The notes: generated by a model not told the origin, from the sequence alone. 53,965 nt of DNA from Ilumatobacteraceae bacterium (GCA_023262255.1 JALRBT010000002.1:1-53965), one strand, 5' to 3'. Counted from the stretch's first letter, positions 31,867 through 41,503 are shown. Made by a program: numbers and translations.

Positions 31867-34033
31867 CGACACGGACGTCGTGGCCCGCCAGCGGCGGGCG
31901 CTCGATCGGCTCGGCATCCTGCTCGGGCCGCGGGTTCGTCGGGACGTTTCGTTGGCCCAGTTCACCACGTACAAGGTGGGTGGACCGGCCCGCTTGTTCT
32001 TGAAGGCGCGTTCGATCGACGATTTGCACGCCGTCAGCAATGCCCTGCGCGAGCAGAGAGTGCCACTGCTCGTCATCGGACGAGGAAGCAACCTGTTGAT
32101 CGCCGACGAGGGTTTCGACGGCCTCGTCGTGATGCTCGGGGAATTCGCCGAGGACATCACGTGGCCGGAGCGACCGGCAGTCCCGCGAGTGGTGGCAGGG
32201 GGAGCGGTGGCACTTCCCGTTCTTGCCCGCCAGAGTGCGGCGCGGGGCTTGACGGGTTTCGAGTGGGGAGTCGGGGTGCCCGGTTCGGTGGGCGGTGCCG
32301 TGCGAATGAACGCCGGTGGTCATGGCTCCGACATCGCGTCCAGTGTGGAGAGCGTGAAGGTGTTCGACCTGGCAAAGGGCATCGTGGCAAACGTGAAGGC
32401 CGATGATCTCGGCCTGCGATTCCGCGGCAGCGACGTGCGTGCGCATCACGTGGTGCTCTCGGCATCGTTCGCGTTGAGTTGGGGGGATCAGATGGCCAGC
32501 GAGAAGGAGATCTCCGAGATCGTGCGCTGGCGACGTGAGCGGCAGCCCGGTGGACACAACGCCGGTTCGGTGTTCGTGAATCCGGAACCCGACGGTGGAT
32601 CGGCGGGTGCCATCATCGATCGCCTGGGGTTGCGTGGACTGCGAATCGGTAGTGCCGAGGTGTCGGAGAAGCACGCGAACTTCATCCAGTGCGATCCCGA
32701 CGGGAGTGCGCACGACGTTGCCGAGCTCATGGCGCACGTGCGTTCACGCGTTTACGACGAATTGGGAATCGACTTGCGCAGCGAAGTTCGACTCGTCGGA
32801 TTCGATCCGGACGTCGCACGTGATGCAGGAGCACAAGTAGGAGGGGAGTACGACGCCACCGACGGATCCGCCCGCACGCCGACCAAGTTGGATGACAAAT
32901 TCGGCCCACTCTCACCCGACGACACGCTCGGTGCGGTCACGATTGCGCCACCACTCCCACCGGAGGCCGTGGCCGAATTGGAGGAACTCTTCGGCGCGCC
33001 GGGTGCGGCGTCCCGATCGGACGCCACACCGAGCGACGGGTCGTCGCGCGGATCGCAAGACGACCACGCGGGTGCCGACACGCCCGTCGCCGAGGTGGTC
33101 GATATCTCCACGGCCGCACAGTTGCGCACCGCCCAGGATGCTGCAGCCGGGGTTCCGGTGGTGATCGACGACTCCGATCACTTGTTGCCGCACGAGCGCA
33201 CCGAAGGGTCGGCGTCACTGACCCTGGATCCGACCAGCCCGTATGCCGATCCATCCGCATCGCTGGGTGCCACGACGTTGGCGGACGTCATCGTCGACGA
33301 ACGAATCGGCCGACGTGCATGGTGGAGGCGGTTCGTGCGCCGACGCATCTCGCCACTCGCCGGTTTCGGCATGCTCATCGGCGTCTTCGCGCTCACGCTG
33401 GTGGTGCTCGCCTCACCACTGTTCGGCGTCCGTCGAATCGAGGTAACCGGCGTAACGTACGCCGATCCGACGTTGTTGGAGAGCGTGACCGACTCCTTGC
33501 GCGGGGCGAGCGTATTCACCGCCGACTTGGACGGCGCGCAACGGCGACTCGAAGGCGACCCGTGGGTGGCTCGAGCGCGATTGTCGTGGTACCTGCCGAA
33601 CCGTGTCACGATCGAGGTCGACGAGCGAGTCGCGGTCGCCTGGTTCGTCGGCGTGGACAATCGGGCCCGTGTACTCGACTTCGAAGGTCGCGTTCTGGCG
33701 GTGTTGGACGGGCAGCCCACACAGTTCATGAAGATCGAGGGTGTGGGGCCGAATCTGCCCCCGGGAACCGTACCTTCGTTGGTGTATCAGGCGGCCGCAC
33801 AACTGGCGGTTTCGCTGCCAGAATCACTCGCACCGCGGGTCAAGCACGTCACGGTGAGTGGACCCGAGTCGCTCGGGTTCACGCTGAAATCCGGCACCGA
33901 GGTGACCCTCGGAGCCCCGACGGACATCCGGAACAAGCTCATCAGCGTGCTGACCGTGCTCAATCAGCAGAACGTCGACTTCATCACCGGCATCGATGTA
34001 TCGGCTGGACAGCCCGTGGTGAAGAACGACTAG
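31856..34033 (+). CDS. murB-ftsQ: MurB-FtsQ fusion protein
   Basis: One uninterrupted frame of 725 residues. Residues 1 to about 315 are a complete MurB (UDP-GlcNAc-enolpyruvate reductase, FAD): TTYKVGGPARLF, VIGRGSNLLIADEGFDG, GVPGSVGGAVRMNAGG, the proton-donor Ser in NAGSVFVNP, and the closing RSEVRLVGF. About 165 acidic, Pro/Ser/Asp-rich residues follow. Then come a basic patch RRAWWRRFVRRR, one membrane helix (LIGVFALTLVVLASPL) and an FtsQ ectodomain with a POTRA domain (GVRRIEVTGVTYADPTLLES) and SWYLPNRVTIEVDER. Topology is consistent: MurB inside, POTRA outside. The GTG start overlaps murC. These are two separate proteins in the bacteria I know. Confidence 0.9.
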   Translation: MPTDDTDVVARQRRALDRLGILLGPRVRRDVSLAQFTTYKVGGPARLFLKARSIDDLHAVSNALREQRVPLLVIGRGSNLLIADEGFDGLVVMLGEFAEDITWPERPAVPRVVAGGAVALPVLARQSAARGLTGFEWGVGVPGSVGGAVRMNAGGHGSDIASSVESVKVFDLAKGIVANVKADDLGLRFRGSDVRAHHVVLSASFALSWGDQMASEKEISEIVRWRRERQPGGHNAGSVFVNPEPDGGSAGAIIDRLGLRGLRIGSAEVSEKHANFIQCDPDGSAHDVAELMAHVRSRVYDELGIDLRSEVRLVGFDPDVARDAGAQVGGEYDATDGSARTPTKLDDKFGPLSPDDTLGAVTIAPPLPPEAVAELEELFGAPGAASRSDATPSDGSSRGSQDDHAGADTPVAEVVDISTAAQLRTAQDAAAGVPVVIDDSDHLLPHERTEGSASLTLDPTSPYADPSASLGATTLADVIVDERIGRRAWWRRFVRRRISPLAGFGMLIGVFALTLVVLASPLFGVRRIEVTGVTYADPTLLESVTDSLRGASVFTADLDGAQRRLEGDPWVARARLSWYLPNRVTIEVDERVAVAWFVGVDNRARVLDFEGRVLAVLDGQPTQFMKIEGVGPNLPPGTVPSLVYQAAAQLAVSLPESLAPRVKHVTVSGPESLGFTLKSGTEVTLGAPTDIRNKLISVLTVLNQQNVDFITGIDVSAGQPVVKND

Positions 34034-34036
34034 TGT
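34031..34036 (+). promoter_or_regulatory. Possible ftsZ -10 element on the murB-ftsQ stop codon
   Basis: TAGTGT starts with the TAG stop of murB-ftsQ. Transcription would begin near 34043, just before the hairpin at 34048, giving ftsZ its own structured leader. No -35 consensus is obvious. Confidence 0.3.
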
Positions 34037-34047
34037 GCCTTCGGTAG

Positions 34048-34070
34048 AGGTTGAGCCTCATGCTCAACTT
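34048..34070 (+). promoter_or_regulatory. Hairpin in the ftsZ leader
   Basis: AGGTTGAGC pairs with GCTCAACTT (9 bp, one G-U) around a CTCAT loop. It ends 16 bases before the ftsZ ATG and just before GGGGGTGAG, the likely ribosome site. There is no T-run, so it is more likely an mRNA stability or translation element than a terminator. Confidence 0.5.
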
Positions 34071-34086
34071 GGGGGTGAGACACAAC

Positions 34087-35196
34087 ATGCCGAGCAACTC
34101 GCAAAACACGCCGATTGCGGTCATCAAGGTCGTGGGTATCGGCGGCGGAGGAGTGAATGCCGTCAATCGAATGATCGATGCCGGATTGCGAGGAGTCGAT
34201 TTCGTCGCCATCAACACCGATGCGCAAGCGCTCATCATGAGCGATGCGAGTTACAAGATCGATATCGGTCGGGAACTCACTCGAGGTCTCGGCGCAGGTA
34301 GCGACCCGGAAATCGGTCGCGAAGCCGCCGAAGCCCATCGCGACGAGATACAAGAACATCTCGCCAGTGCCGACATGGTGTTCATCACCGCCGGTGAAGG
34401 CGGCGGCACCGGTACCGGAGCCGCACCGGTGGTGGCCGAAATCGCCAAGGCCGAGGGAGCACTCACGATCGGCATCGTGACGCGACCATTCAGTTTTGAA
34501 GGGCGTCGCCGTTCGGTGCAGGCCGACCAGGGAATCGCCAAGTTGAAGGAGAAGGTGGACACGCTGATCGTGATTCCGAACGAGAAGCTGCTGTCGATCG
34601 CCACCGACAAGACCACGCTGCTGGATGCATTCAAGAAGGCCGACGAAGTACTCATGCAGGGTGTTTCGGGAATCACCGGCATCATCACCACACCGGGTCT
34701 CATCAACACCGACTTTGCCGACGTGAAAACCATCCTCGCGAACGCGGGATCGTCGTTGATGGGTATCGGTGTCGCCAGCGGCGACAAGCGCGCGGCGAAC
34801 GCGGCGATCGCGGCGATCACGTCGCCGATGCTCGAGGCGGCCATCGAAGGTGCACGCGGAATCCTGCTGAACGTCGCTGGTCCGTCGGACATGAGCCTTT
34901 TCGAACTGAACGAGGCTGCAGAGACGGTGCAACGCGTGGCCCACCAGGACGCCAACATCATCCTCGGAACGGTGATCGACGACGACCTAGGCGACGAGGT
35001 TCGCGTTACGGTCATCGCCTCGGGATTCGAACGCTGGGACGCCGGCGCCGGCCGGATCGGTAACCGCGTCGACGCCACATCGACTCGGGGGGACGCACGT
35101 CCGGAAGCGGGCAAGGGCAGTTCGCGTCTGCGTGAAATCTTCGGAACTGACGACGGCGACGACGACGATCTCGACGTGCCCGATTTTCTGAAGTAA
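34087..35196 (+). CDS. ftsZ: Cell division GTPase FtsZ
   Basis: The start ATG 34087 ([17 protein letters not shown]) places the usual 8-10 residues before the first strand and has a G-rich ribosome site; the track used a TTG at 34051. The 369-residue tubulin homologue has [13 protein letters not shown], the GTP signature [14 protein letters not shown] and the FNxxD-type region. Its C-terminal peptide [12 protein letters not shown] is the segment that binds SepF in actinobacteria. It forms the Z ring. With no FtsA or ZipA in the cluster, SepF (two genes downstream) should be the membrane tether. Confidence 0.95.
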   Translation: MPSNSQNTPIAVIKVVGIGGGGVNAVNRMIDAGLRGVDFVAINTDAQALIMSDASYKIDIGRELTRGLGAGSDPEIGREAAEAHRDEIQEHLASADMVFITAGEGGGTGTGAAPVVAEIAKAEGALTIGIVTRPFSFEGRRRSVQADQGIAKLKEKVDTLIVIPNEKLLSIATDKTTLLDAFKKADEVLMQGVSGITGIITTPGLINTDFADVKTILANAGSSLMGIGVASGDKRAANAAIAAITSPMLEAAIEGARGILLNVAGPSDMSLFELNEAAETVQRVAHQDANIILGTVIDDDLGDEVRVTVIASGFERWDAGAGRIGNRVDATSTRGDARPEAGKGSSRLREIFGTDDGDDDDLDVPDFLK

Positions 35197-35206
35197 CCAC
35201 AGTTCG

Positions 35207-35878
35207 TTGGACGAGTCGGCGGTTGCAGACCGACTGGCGGAACTTCGTCGTGTCGTGAACGCCGGGGCCACGCGTGGCCCGGTCACGATTTGCGCGGTGA
35301 CGAAGGGATTCGGAGCCGATGTCGTCGCGTTGGCTCAGCGACTCGGATGCGATGCAATCGGGGAGAACTATGCCCAGGAGGTGACCGCCAAGATTGCCAC
35401 GGTGGGAACGGACCATCCGCCGGTCCATTTCATCGGACGATTGCAGTCCAACAAGGTGCGTTCGTTGGTCGGGGTGGTCACCGTGTGGCAGAGCGTCGAT
35501 CGTGAGTCCATCGTGGACGAGCTCGCCAAGCGCAGTCCCGGAGCACACGTCTACATACAGGTCAATGCCACGTCTGAAGCCGACAAGGGTGGTTGTGAGC
35601 CCGAAGATGCGTCCGGATTGGTCGAGCGGGCCCGGCGGGCAGGACTCATCGTGGACGGACTCATGACCGTTGGACCCACGGACGGGAATCCTCGACGAAC
35701 TCGAGACGCATTCGCGATGGTCCGTCGGTTGGCCGATGTCGTCGGCGTGGTCGGTTGCTCGATGGGGATGTCGGGCGATGTGGCGATCGCCCTCGAGGAA
35801 GGTTCCACCATGGTGAGGGTGGGGTCGGCGCTCTTCGGAGAGCGTCCGTCAGCCACCGGTAGCCCTGAGGTAATCTGA
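35207..35878 (+). CDS. YggS/PLPBP-family PLP-homeostasis protein
   Basis: A 223-residue fold-type III PLP protein. The PLP lysine is in CAVTKGFGADVV; further hallmarks are IGENYAQE, VHFIGRLQSNKVR, GCEPEDASGLV, GLMTVGP, CSMGMSGDVAIALEEGSTMVRVGSALFG (quoted in part). The family keeps PLP and amino-acid pools balanced and has no known catalytic activity. A TTG start at 35207 is the only codon that includes the first helix. It lies between ftsZ and sepF as in many Gram-positive bacteria, but the YfiH/PgeF gene that usually precedes it is missing. Confidence 0.87.
   Translation: MDESAVADRLAELRRVVNAGATRGPVTICAVTKGFGADVVALAQRLGCDAIGENYAQEVTAKIATVGTDHPPVHFIGRLQSNKVRSLVGVVTVWQSVDRESIVDELAKRSPGAHVYIQVNATSEADKGGCEPEDASGLVERARRAGLIVDGLMTVGPTDGNPRRTRDAFAMVRRLADVVGVVGCSMGMSGDVAIALEEGSTMVRVGSALFGERPSATGSPEVI
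35871..35876 (+). promoter_or_regulatory. -10 element of sepF (leaderless)
   Basis: TAATCT lies 7 bases before the sepF ATG at 35884 and overlaps the yggS stop codon (TGA at 35876). It would allow sepF to be transcribed apart from ftsZ. Confidence 0.4.
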
Positions 35879-35883
35879 GCCAT

Positions 35884-36387
35884 ATGTCAATGTTCCGTCG
35901 GGCCATGGAATATCTGGGACTCGGTGCCGACGAGGTCTACGACGACAGCGATCAATCGGTGCGAGCGCGTCGACCGGTACGCGGGCGTGCCGAAATGGTC
36001 GACGAGGAGTACGACGACGAAGACATCGAAGAGGACTACGAAGACGTTGCTCCTCCGGTTCGTCGCGCGCGAGCACGCGACGACTCCGGTGTCACCGTGC
36101 GGGGTCCGGTCGGCCAGCCGCAGAAGAACGTGAAGCCTCTGGATTCCGCGACGGTCGAACCCGTAACGCTCAAGCCGACCAGCTACGGCCATTGCAAGGA
36201 GATTGCCGAGCGCTTCAAGAGCGGCCAGCCCGTCATCATGAACATGATCGCCACTGATCCCGAGGAGGGTCGTCGAATCATCGACTTCGTTTCCGGCTTG
36301 GCGTTCGGACTCAACGGTTCGCTCGAGCGCATCTCGCGCGGTGTGTTTCGCATCACTCCCAATGGTGTGCGAATTCCCCGCGACTGA
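35884..36387 (+). CDS. sepF: Cell division protein SepF
   Basis: A 167-residue protein. The N-terminus MSMFRRAMEYLGLGADEVYD is the amphipathic membrane-binding helix. An acidic linker (DDEDIEEDYEDV) follows. The C-terminal domain (YGHCKEIAERFKSGQPVIMN and DFVSGLAFGLNGSLERIS) is the dimerising, FtsZ-tail-binding fold. SepF anchors FtsZ to the membrane and is essential where FtsA is absent. The ATG at 35884 is used; 35890 is also possible. Confidence 0.92.
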   Translation: MSMFRRAMEYLGLGADEVYDDSDQSVRARRPVRGRAEMVDEEYDDEDIEEDYEDVAPPVRRARARDDSGVTVRGPVGQPQKNVKPLDSATVEPVTLKPTSYGHCKEIAERFKSGQPVIMNMIATDPEEGRRIIDFVSGLAFGLNGSLERISRGVFRITPNGVRIPRD

Positions 36388-36438
36388 TCGACGAGCACGA
36401 CATCGCATCGCCGTGTTGAATGGAGGAGGACCCCACCC

Positions 36439-36684
36439 ATGATTTCCCAGCTCATCTCCCTGTACACCTTCGTCATCTTCGTGCGAATCATCCTCAGTTG
36501 GTTCCCCAACTCGAGTGGTGGTGCGTTGTCGTCGGTGAATCGCGTGCTGTACCAAATCACCGAGCCGGTGCTGGGTCCTGCCCGTCGGATCATTCCCACC
36601 ATCGGACCGCTCGATATCTCCCCGATCGTGGTGGTGTTCGCCCTCGGATTCGTACAGCGAATGCTGGCCTCCGCGGGGCTGTGA
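36439..36684 (+). CDS. YggT-family membrane protein
   Basis: An 81-residue YggT protein with two membrane helices. The first includes [16 protein letters not shown]; the loop [20 protein letters not shown] is the family signature; the second is [18 protein letters not shown] strong ribosome site (GGAGGAGG) precedes the ATG. It is found next to sepF in many Gram-positive bacteria and cyanobacteria, where it is linked to division or membrane distribution, with no defined biochemical role. Confidence 0.88.
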   Translation: MISQLISLYTFVIFVRIILSWFPNSSGGALSSVNRVLYQITEPVLGPARRIIPTIGPLDISPIVVVFALGFVQRMLASAGL

Positions 36685-36697
36685 GCGTCGCCGTCTG

Positions 36698-39600
36698 ATG
36701 GCTGGCTCCTACCCGCCCGTTGCGGCACAGCCGAACCTCCCCGAGGTGGAGCAGCGCATTCTTGCCTTCTGGGAAGCCGATCGAACGTTCGTCGCCTCGG
36801 TGGAACAGCATTCACGCACGGTTGCAGGCACGTCCGGCGCCGACGACGCGGAGTTCGTGTTCTATGACGGTCCGCCATTCGCCAACGGACTCCCGCACTA
36901 CGGACACCTGCTGACCGGATTCGTGAAGGATGCGGTACCGCGTTACCGAACGATGAGTGGCAAACGCGTGGAGCGGCGCTTCGGGTGGGACTGTCACGGG
37001 CTGCCGGCGGAAGCGGAAGCCGAACGGCAACTCGGGATCTCGGGTCGACAAGCCATCACCGACTTCGGAATCGCCAAGTTCAACGATCATTGTCGAACTT
37101 CGGTCCTCCAATACACCAACGACTGGCGGCGATACGTCACTCGCCAAGCCCGTTGGGTGGATTTCGATGACGACTACAAGACGCTCGACTTGCCGTACAT
37201 GGAGAGCGTCATGTGGGCGTTCAAGACGCTGTGGGACAAGGGACTCATCTACGAGGGTTTCCGTGTGTTGCCGTACTCGTGGATGCTGGAAACGCCCCTC
37301 TCCAATTCCGAAACCCGAATGGACGACACCTACAAGATGGTGCAGGACCCGGCGTTGACCGTCGGCTTCACACTCGAGACGGGCGAGCGACTCCTGGCGT
37401 GGACGACCACACCTTGGACGCTGCCGTCGAACCTCGCGCTCGCCGTCGCCCCCGATGTGGACTACGGAATCTACGAGCTGAACGGGATTCGCTACGTGAT
37501 GGCCGTCGAGCGGCGCGAGGCCTACGAGCGAGAACTTGCCGGCGCGACCCACGTCGGGTCGCTACGAGGGGATGAACTCGTCGGTCGACGTTATGTACCG
37601 CTGCTGCCGTACTTCGCCGATCGCGCAGGGAGTTCCCGTGACGCAACGGCTACGGGTGCGTTCCGTGTTTTGCCCGGAGATTTCGTCACCACGCAGGACG
37701 GCACTGGCGTGGTGCACATCGCCCCGGGCTTCGGCGAGGACGACCAGCGCATCTGCGCCGAAGCCGGCATCGACTTGGTGGTTCCCGTCGACTCACGAGG
37801 ACGATTCACCGCGGAAGTCGCCGACTTCGCCGGACAGCAGGTGTTCGACGCGAATCCGCTGATCATCAAGAAACTGAAGGATCTCGGGGTAGTGCTGCGC
37901 CACGAGACCTACGACCATTCCTACCCGCATTGCTGGCGTACGGGAACACCGCTCATCTATCGAGCGGTCAGTTCCTGGTTCGTGAACGTCACTGCGATCA
38001 AGGAAAAGATGGTGGAGTTGAATCGGCAGATCACCTGGGTGCCCGACCACATTCGGGACGGCAGTTTCGGGAAGTGGCTGGAAAATGCGCGTGACTGGAC
38101 GATCAGTCGCAACCGATTCTGGGGTTCGCCGATCCCGGTTTGGCGTAGCGACAACCCCGAGTTTCCTCGCATCGACGTGTACGGCAGCATTGCCGAACTG
38201 GAGCGCGACTTCGGTGTGAGCGTCGCGGAACTACACCGCCCGGTGGTGGATGATCTGGTGCGACCCAACCCCGACGACCCGAGCGGCAAGTCCATGATGC
38301 GTCGAGTTCCCGAAGTGTTGGACTGCTGGTTCGAGAGCGGTTCGATGCCGTTCGCACAGGTGCACTACCCGTTCGAGAACCGTCAATGGTTCGAGAGTCA
38401 TTATCCGGGTGACTTCATCGTCGAGTACATCGGTCAGACTCGCGGATGGTTCTATACCCTGCACGTACTTGCCACGGCGCTCTTCGATCGTCCCGCGTTC
38501 AAGAGCTGCATCAGTCACGGAATCGTCCTTGGTGACGACGGGCAGAAGATGTCCAAGAGCCTGCGCAACTACCCCGACCCGATGAAGGTGTTCGATACCT
38601 ACGGGGCGGATGCGATGCGCTGGTATCTGCTGTCCTCGTCGATCCTGCGCGGGGCCGATTTCTCCGTGACGGAGGCGGGGATGCGCGACACCGTTCGTCA
38701 AAACATCCTGCCGCTCTGGAACTCGTGGTACTTCCTTTCGCTCTACGCAAATGCGGCCGGGACCCGTGGACGATTCGATACGTCGAGCGACAACGTGCTC
38801 GATCGGTACATCGTGGCGAAGTGCCGTGGACTGGTGGAGGGTGCCACCGCGGCATTCGAAAGGAACGATCTCTTCGATGCTTGCGTCTCCGTGCGCGAAT
38901 TCGTTGACGTGCTCACCAACTGGTACATCCGTCGCAGTCGCGATCGTTTCTGGGACGGGGACCAATCTGCGATTGACACCCTGCACAGTGTGCTCACCAT
39001 CGTGTGCCGAGTTGCAGCCCCACTGCTGCCGCTCACCACGGAGGAGATCTATCGCGGGCTCACCGGCGAGCGCAGCGTTCACCTCACCACGTGGCCGAGC
39101 GTCGATGGTCTCGACGCCGCGGACGAACTCGTGGCATCGATGGATCTTGCCCGCGACGTGTGTTCGTCCACGCTGTCCTTGCGCAAGGCACACCAGTTGC
39201 GCGTGCGGCAACCATTGTCGTCGCTGGTCGTCGCGAGTTCCCGCGCGGCGGCACTCGGCGACTTCGTCGAAATCATCAAGGACGAGGTGAATGTGCGTAA
39301 CGTCGTTCTGAGCGACGACGTCGATGAGCATGCAAAGCGCGACTTGGTGGTTACACCCGCAGCGCTCGGCCCGCGGTTGGGGCCCGACACGCAGAAGGTG
39401 ATCCGAGCCGTGAAGCAAGGGGACTGGTCGATCACCGACGGCAACGTCGTTGCCGGTGGGGTGAACCTGCAGGAGGGTGAATACTCGCTCATGTTGGTCG
39501 CCACTGGTTCGGGCGATCGCGCGAGCGCGGCACTCGCCGACGGATCGGGCATCGTGGTGCTCGACTTGGCGGTCGATGACGACTTGCAGCGAGAAGGTGT

Positions 39601-39850
39601 GGCACGCGACGTGATCCGACTGGTGCAGCAGGCACGGCGCGATGCCGGTCTGCACGTGTCCGATCGCATCCGGCTCACGCTGGGTGTGCCCGACGAACTC
39701 GCCGTGGCAGTACGGGCGCACGAACAGATGGTGATGAGCGAAACCCTGGCACGCGAACTCCGATTCGTGGCTCCCGGTGGTGCCGAAGCGCCGCCCACCA
39801 CGATGCTCGACGACGTGCCACTCCATGTGGGGGTGGAGCGGCTACCCTGA
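36698..39850 (+). CDS. ileS: Isoleucyl-tRNA synthetase, eukaryote-like type
   Basis: A 1050-residue class I synthetase. The HIGH element is PHYGHLLTG, the editing domain occupies the middle, and KMSKS appears in [27 protein letters not shown] and SLRNYPD are features of the eukaryote-like (IleS2) subgroup, as is the long C-terminal anticodon-binding extension. IleS2 enzymes are often mupirocin-tolerant (known of the subgroup, not tested here). It follows yggT by 13 bases, so there is no room for a T-box and expression should come from the operon. DivIVA, which often lies just before ileS, is absent. Confidence 0.93.
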   Translation: MAGSYPPVAAQPNLPEVEQRILAFWEADRTFVASVEQHSRTVAGTSGADDAEFVFYDGPPFANGLPHYGHLLTGFVKDAVPRYRTMSGKRVERRFGWDCHGLPAEAEAERQLGISGRQAITDFGIAKFNDHCRTSVLQYTNDWRRYVTRQARWVDFDDDYKTLDLPYMESVMWAFKTLWDKGLIYEGFRVLPYSWMLETPLSNSETRMDDTYKMVQDPALTVGFTLETGERLLAWTTTPWTLPSNLALAVAPDVDYGIYELNGIRYVMAVERREAYERELAGATHVGSLRGDELVGRRYVPLLPYFADRAGSSRDATATGAFRVLPGDFVTTQDGTGVVHIAPGFGEDDQRICAEAGIDLVVPVDSRGRFTAEVADFAGQQVFDANPLIIKKLKDLGVVLRHETYDHSYPHCWRTGTPLIYRAVSSWFVNVTAIKEKMVELNRQITWVPDHIRDGSFGKWLENARDWTISRNRFWGSPIPVWRSDNPEFPRIDVYGSIAELERDFGVSVAELHRPVVDDLVRPNPDDPSGKSMMRRVPEVLDCWFESGSMPFAQVHYPFENRQWFESHYPGDFIVEYIGQTRGWFYTLHVLATALFDRPAFKSCISHGIVLGDDGQKMSKSLRNYPDPMKVFDTYGADAMRWYLLSSSILRGADFSVTEAGMRDTVRQNILPLWNSWYFLSLYANAAGTRGRFDTSSDNVLDRYIVAKCRGLVEGATAAFERNDLFDACVSVREFVDVLTNWYIRRSRDRFWDGDQSAIDTLHSVLTIVCRVAAPLLPLTTEEIYRGLTGERSVHLTTWPSVDGLDAADELVASMDLARDVCSSTLSLRKAHQLRVRQPLSSLVVASSRAAALGDFVEIIKDEVNVRNVVLSDDVDEHAKRDLVVTPAALGPRLGPDTQKVIRAVKQGDWSITDGNVVAGGVNLQEGEYSLMLVATGSGDRASAALADGSGIVVLDLAVDDDLQREGVARDVIRLVQQARRDAGLHVSDRIRLTLGVPDELAVAVRAHEQMVMSETLARELRFVAPGGAEAPPTTMLDDVPLHVGVERLP

Positions 39851-39857
39851 CGGGGTC

Positions 39858-41033
39858 ATGAATGCAGCAGCCGCCAGGCGCAAGGCAGCGCAAAAGAAAC
39901 GTCTCGTCGCGAAGAAGAAGGCCGCCGCAGAAAAGTTGGCCCTGAAGAAGAAGGCCGCCGCCAAGAAGTTGGCCTTGCAGAAGAAAGCCGCTGCCAAGCG
40001 GGCCGCATCGCAGAAGCAAGCGGCCATGAAACGCAAAAAACTCGAGGAACTTCGCCGTCGCAAGGCCAAGCAGCAATTGGACGAGAAACGTCGCAAGGCC
40101 AAGCGGGCGCTGGAAGAAAAGCGTCGTAAGGCCAAGAAGGCGCTGGAGGAAAAGCGCCGCAAACAGGCCAAGCAAAAGGCGGAGGCGGCGCGTCGTCAGG
40201 CGGCTCTGAAGAAAAAGGCCGAGGAGAAGAAGCGCAAGCAAGCGAGATTGCTCGCCGAGCGTGAGCGGAAGCAGAAGCGTGTCGCGCTCGAGCGTGAGCG
40301 CAAGCGAGTTGCCCGCGAGAAACTCGCCGAACGAAAGCGGATCGCTAAGGAGAAACTCGCCGAGAAGCGACGCCGGGACCTCGAACGCCAGGTAGCGATC
40401 GAGGAGCGCAAACGTGAGCAGGCACGCAAGCGTGCCGCAATCGAGGAAGAGCGACGCGAGAAACAGCGGGAACGCGACAAGATTGCCATGGCCAAGGAAG
40501 CTGAGCGCCAAGCCCGCGAAGCCGAGCGCGCCAGAATTCGCGCACTGCGCGAGGAAGAAGAGGCACGAATCCGCGCCCAGCAAGAAAAGGCGATGGCCAA
40601 GCCGGTAAAGCCGCCGATCATCAAGCTGGATCCGATCGATGGCATCACGCCGACGAAGGAGTTCGATATCGCCTTCCTCAAATCACAGCGAGCGTTGCTG
40701 TTGGAGAAGCGCATCGAGTTGGCGGGCCAAGCAAAGCGGCTCTCTCAGGAAGCCCAGGAAATCGTCGCCAATCAGGAGATGGGCGACGTCGACTTTGGTG
40801 AGGAAGGTGGCGAGGGCGACACCATGGTGGTGGAGCGTGAACGCGACCTCATCCTGTCGGATCAGGCGCTCGCCGAGGTGGAGGCGATCGATGCCGCCCT
40901 CCAGCGAATGCAGATCGGGGAGTACGGCTATTCGTCCTATTCGGGTCTGCCGATTCCGCGCGAACGCCTCGAAGTGTTGCCTTGGGCCACCGAGCTCGTC
41001 ACCGAACGTGCCGGCGGTCTGGGCAGTAGATGA
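39858..41033 (+). CDS. DksA/TraR-like protein with long Lys/Arg-rich N-terminal tail
   Basis: The start ATG 39858 follows the ileS stop by 7 bases. Of 391 residues, about the first 240 are an almost pure Lys/Arg/Ala/Glu helix (for example RRKAKKALEEKRRKQAKQKA), histone H1-like in composition. Residues from about 265 are DksA-like: FLKSQRALLLEKRIELAG, a coiled coil, acidic DVDFGEEGGEGD, and EYGYSSYSGLPIPRERLEVLPWA. In canonical DksA/TraR this last segment has the four zinc cysteines; here there are none. The protein could bind DNA and RNA polymerase. A DksA-like gene between ileS and lspA also occurs in Streptomyces, as I recall. Coupled to lspA by ATGA. Confidence 0.75.
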   Translation: MNAAAARRKAAQKKRLVAKKKAAAEKLALKKKAAAKKLALQKKAAAKRAASQKQAAMKRKKLEELRRRKAKQQLDEKRRKAKRALEEKRRKAKKALEEKRRKQAKQKAEAARRQAALKKKAEEKKRKQARLLAERERKQKRVALERERKRVAREKLAERKRIAKEKLAEKRRRDLERQVAIEERKREQARKRAAIEEERREKQRERDKIAMAKEAERQAREAERARIRALREEEEARIRAQQEKAMAKPVKPPIIKLDPIDGITPTKEFDIAFLKSQRALLLEKRIELAGQAKRLSQEAQEIVANQEMGDVDFGEEGGEGDTMVVERERDLILSDQALAEVEAIDAALQRMQIGEYGYSSYSGLPIPRERLEVLPWATELVTERAGGLGSR

Positions 41034-41503
41034 GCCGCAAGGCGACTCGACGGCTCTGGCTCCTCGTCGCGACAATCGTCGTTGTCGACCAACTCTCCAA
41101 GCACTGGGCCCTCAACCGACTGTCCGGTAATCGCACCATCGACGTCGTCGGTTCGCTGCGGTTCAACCTGGCGTACAACAAGGGCATGGCGTTCTCGCAA
41201 GCCACCGGTGCCGGTCCGATCATCGGTGCCCTCGGCTTCGTGGTGATCATCGGCATCGTGTTGTGGTTGCGTCGATCAGCGCAGGGGCTCGCTGCCATCG
41301 CCGCTGGCATGATCGTGGGTGGTGCAATCGGGAACCTCGTTGATCGGCTCCTACGTGGCGACGCATGGCTTCGCGGAGCGGTAGTGGACTTCGTGGATCT
41401 GCAGTGGTTTCCCATCTTCAACGTCGCGGACTCGGCGATCTCCGTCGGTGCGATGCTGATGATCATCGCTTCGTTTCGCAATACGCCGGTGCGCGAAGCA
41501 TGA
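41030..41503 (+). CDS. lspA: Lipoprotein signal peptidase LspA
   Basis: A 157-residue membrane protease with four helices. Both catalytic aspartates are in place, in GGAIGNLVDRLLRG and PIFNVADSAISVG, and the family segments VVVDQLSKHWAL and FNLAYNKGMAF are present. It cleaves prolipoprotein signal peptides after lipid attachment. It overlaps the DksA-like gene upstream and the pseudouridine synthase gene downstream by 4 bases each. Confidence 0.93.
   Translation: MSRKATRRLWLLVATIVVVDQLSKHWALNRLSGNRTIDVVGSLRFNLAYNKGMAFSQATGAGPIIGALGFVVIIGIVLWLRRSAQGLAAIAAGMIVGGAIGNLVDRLLRGDAWLRGAVVDFVDLQWFPIFNVADSAISVGAMLMIIASFRNTPVREA

Noticed and set aside
36685-36697. T-box upstream of ileS
   Set aside because: Only 13 bases separate yggT and ileS, too few for a T-box leader.
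38231-39826. 531-residue - strand ORF antisense to ileS
   Set aside because: No recognisable motif, and ileS motifs are complete on the other strand.
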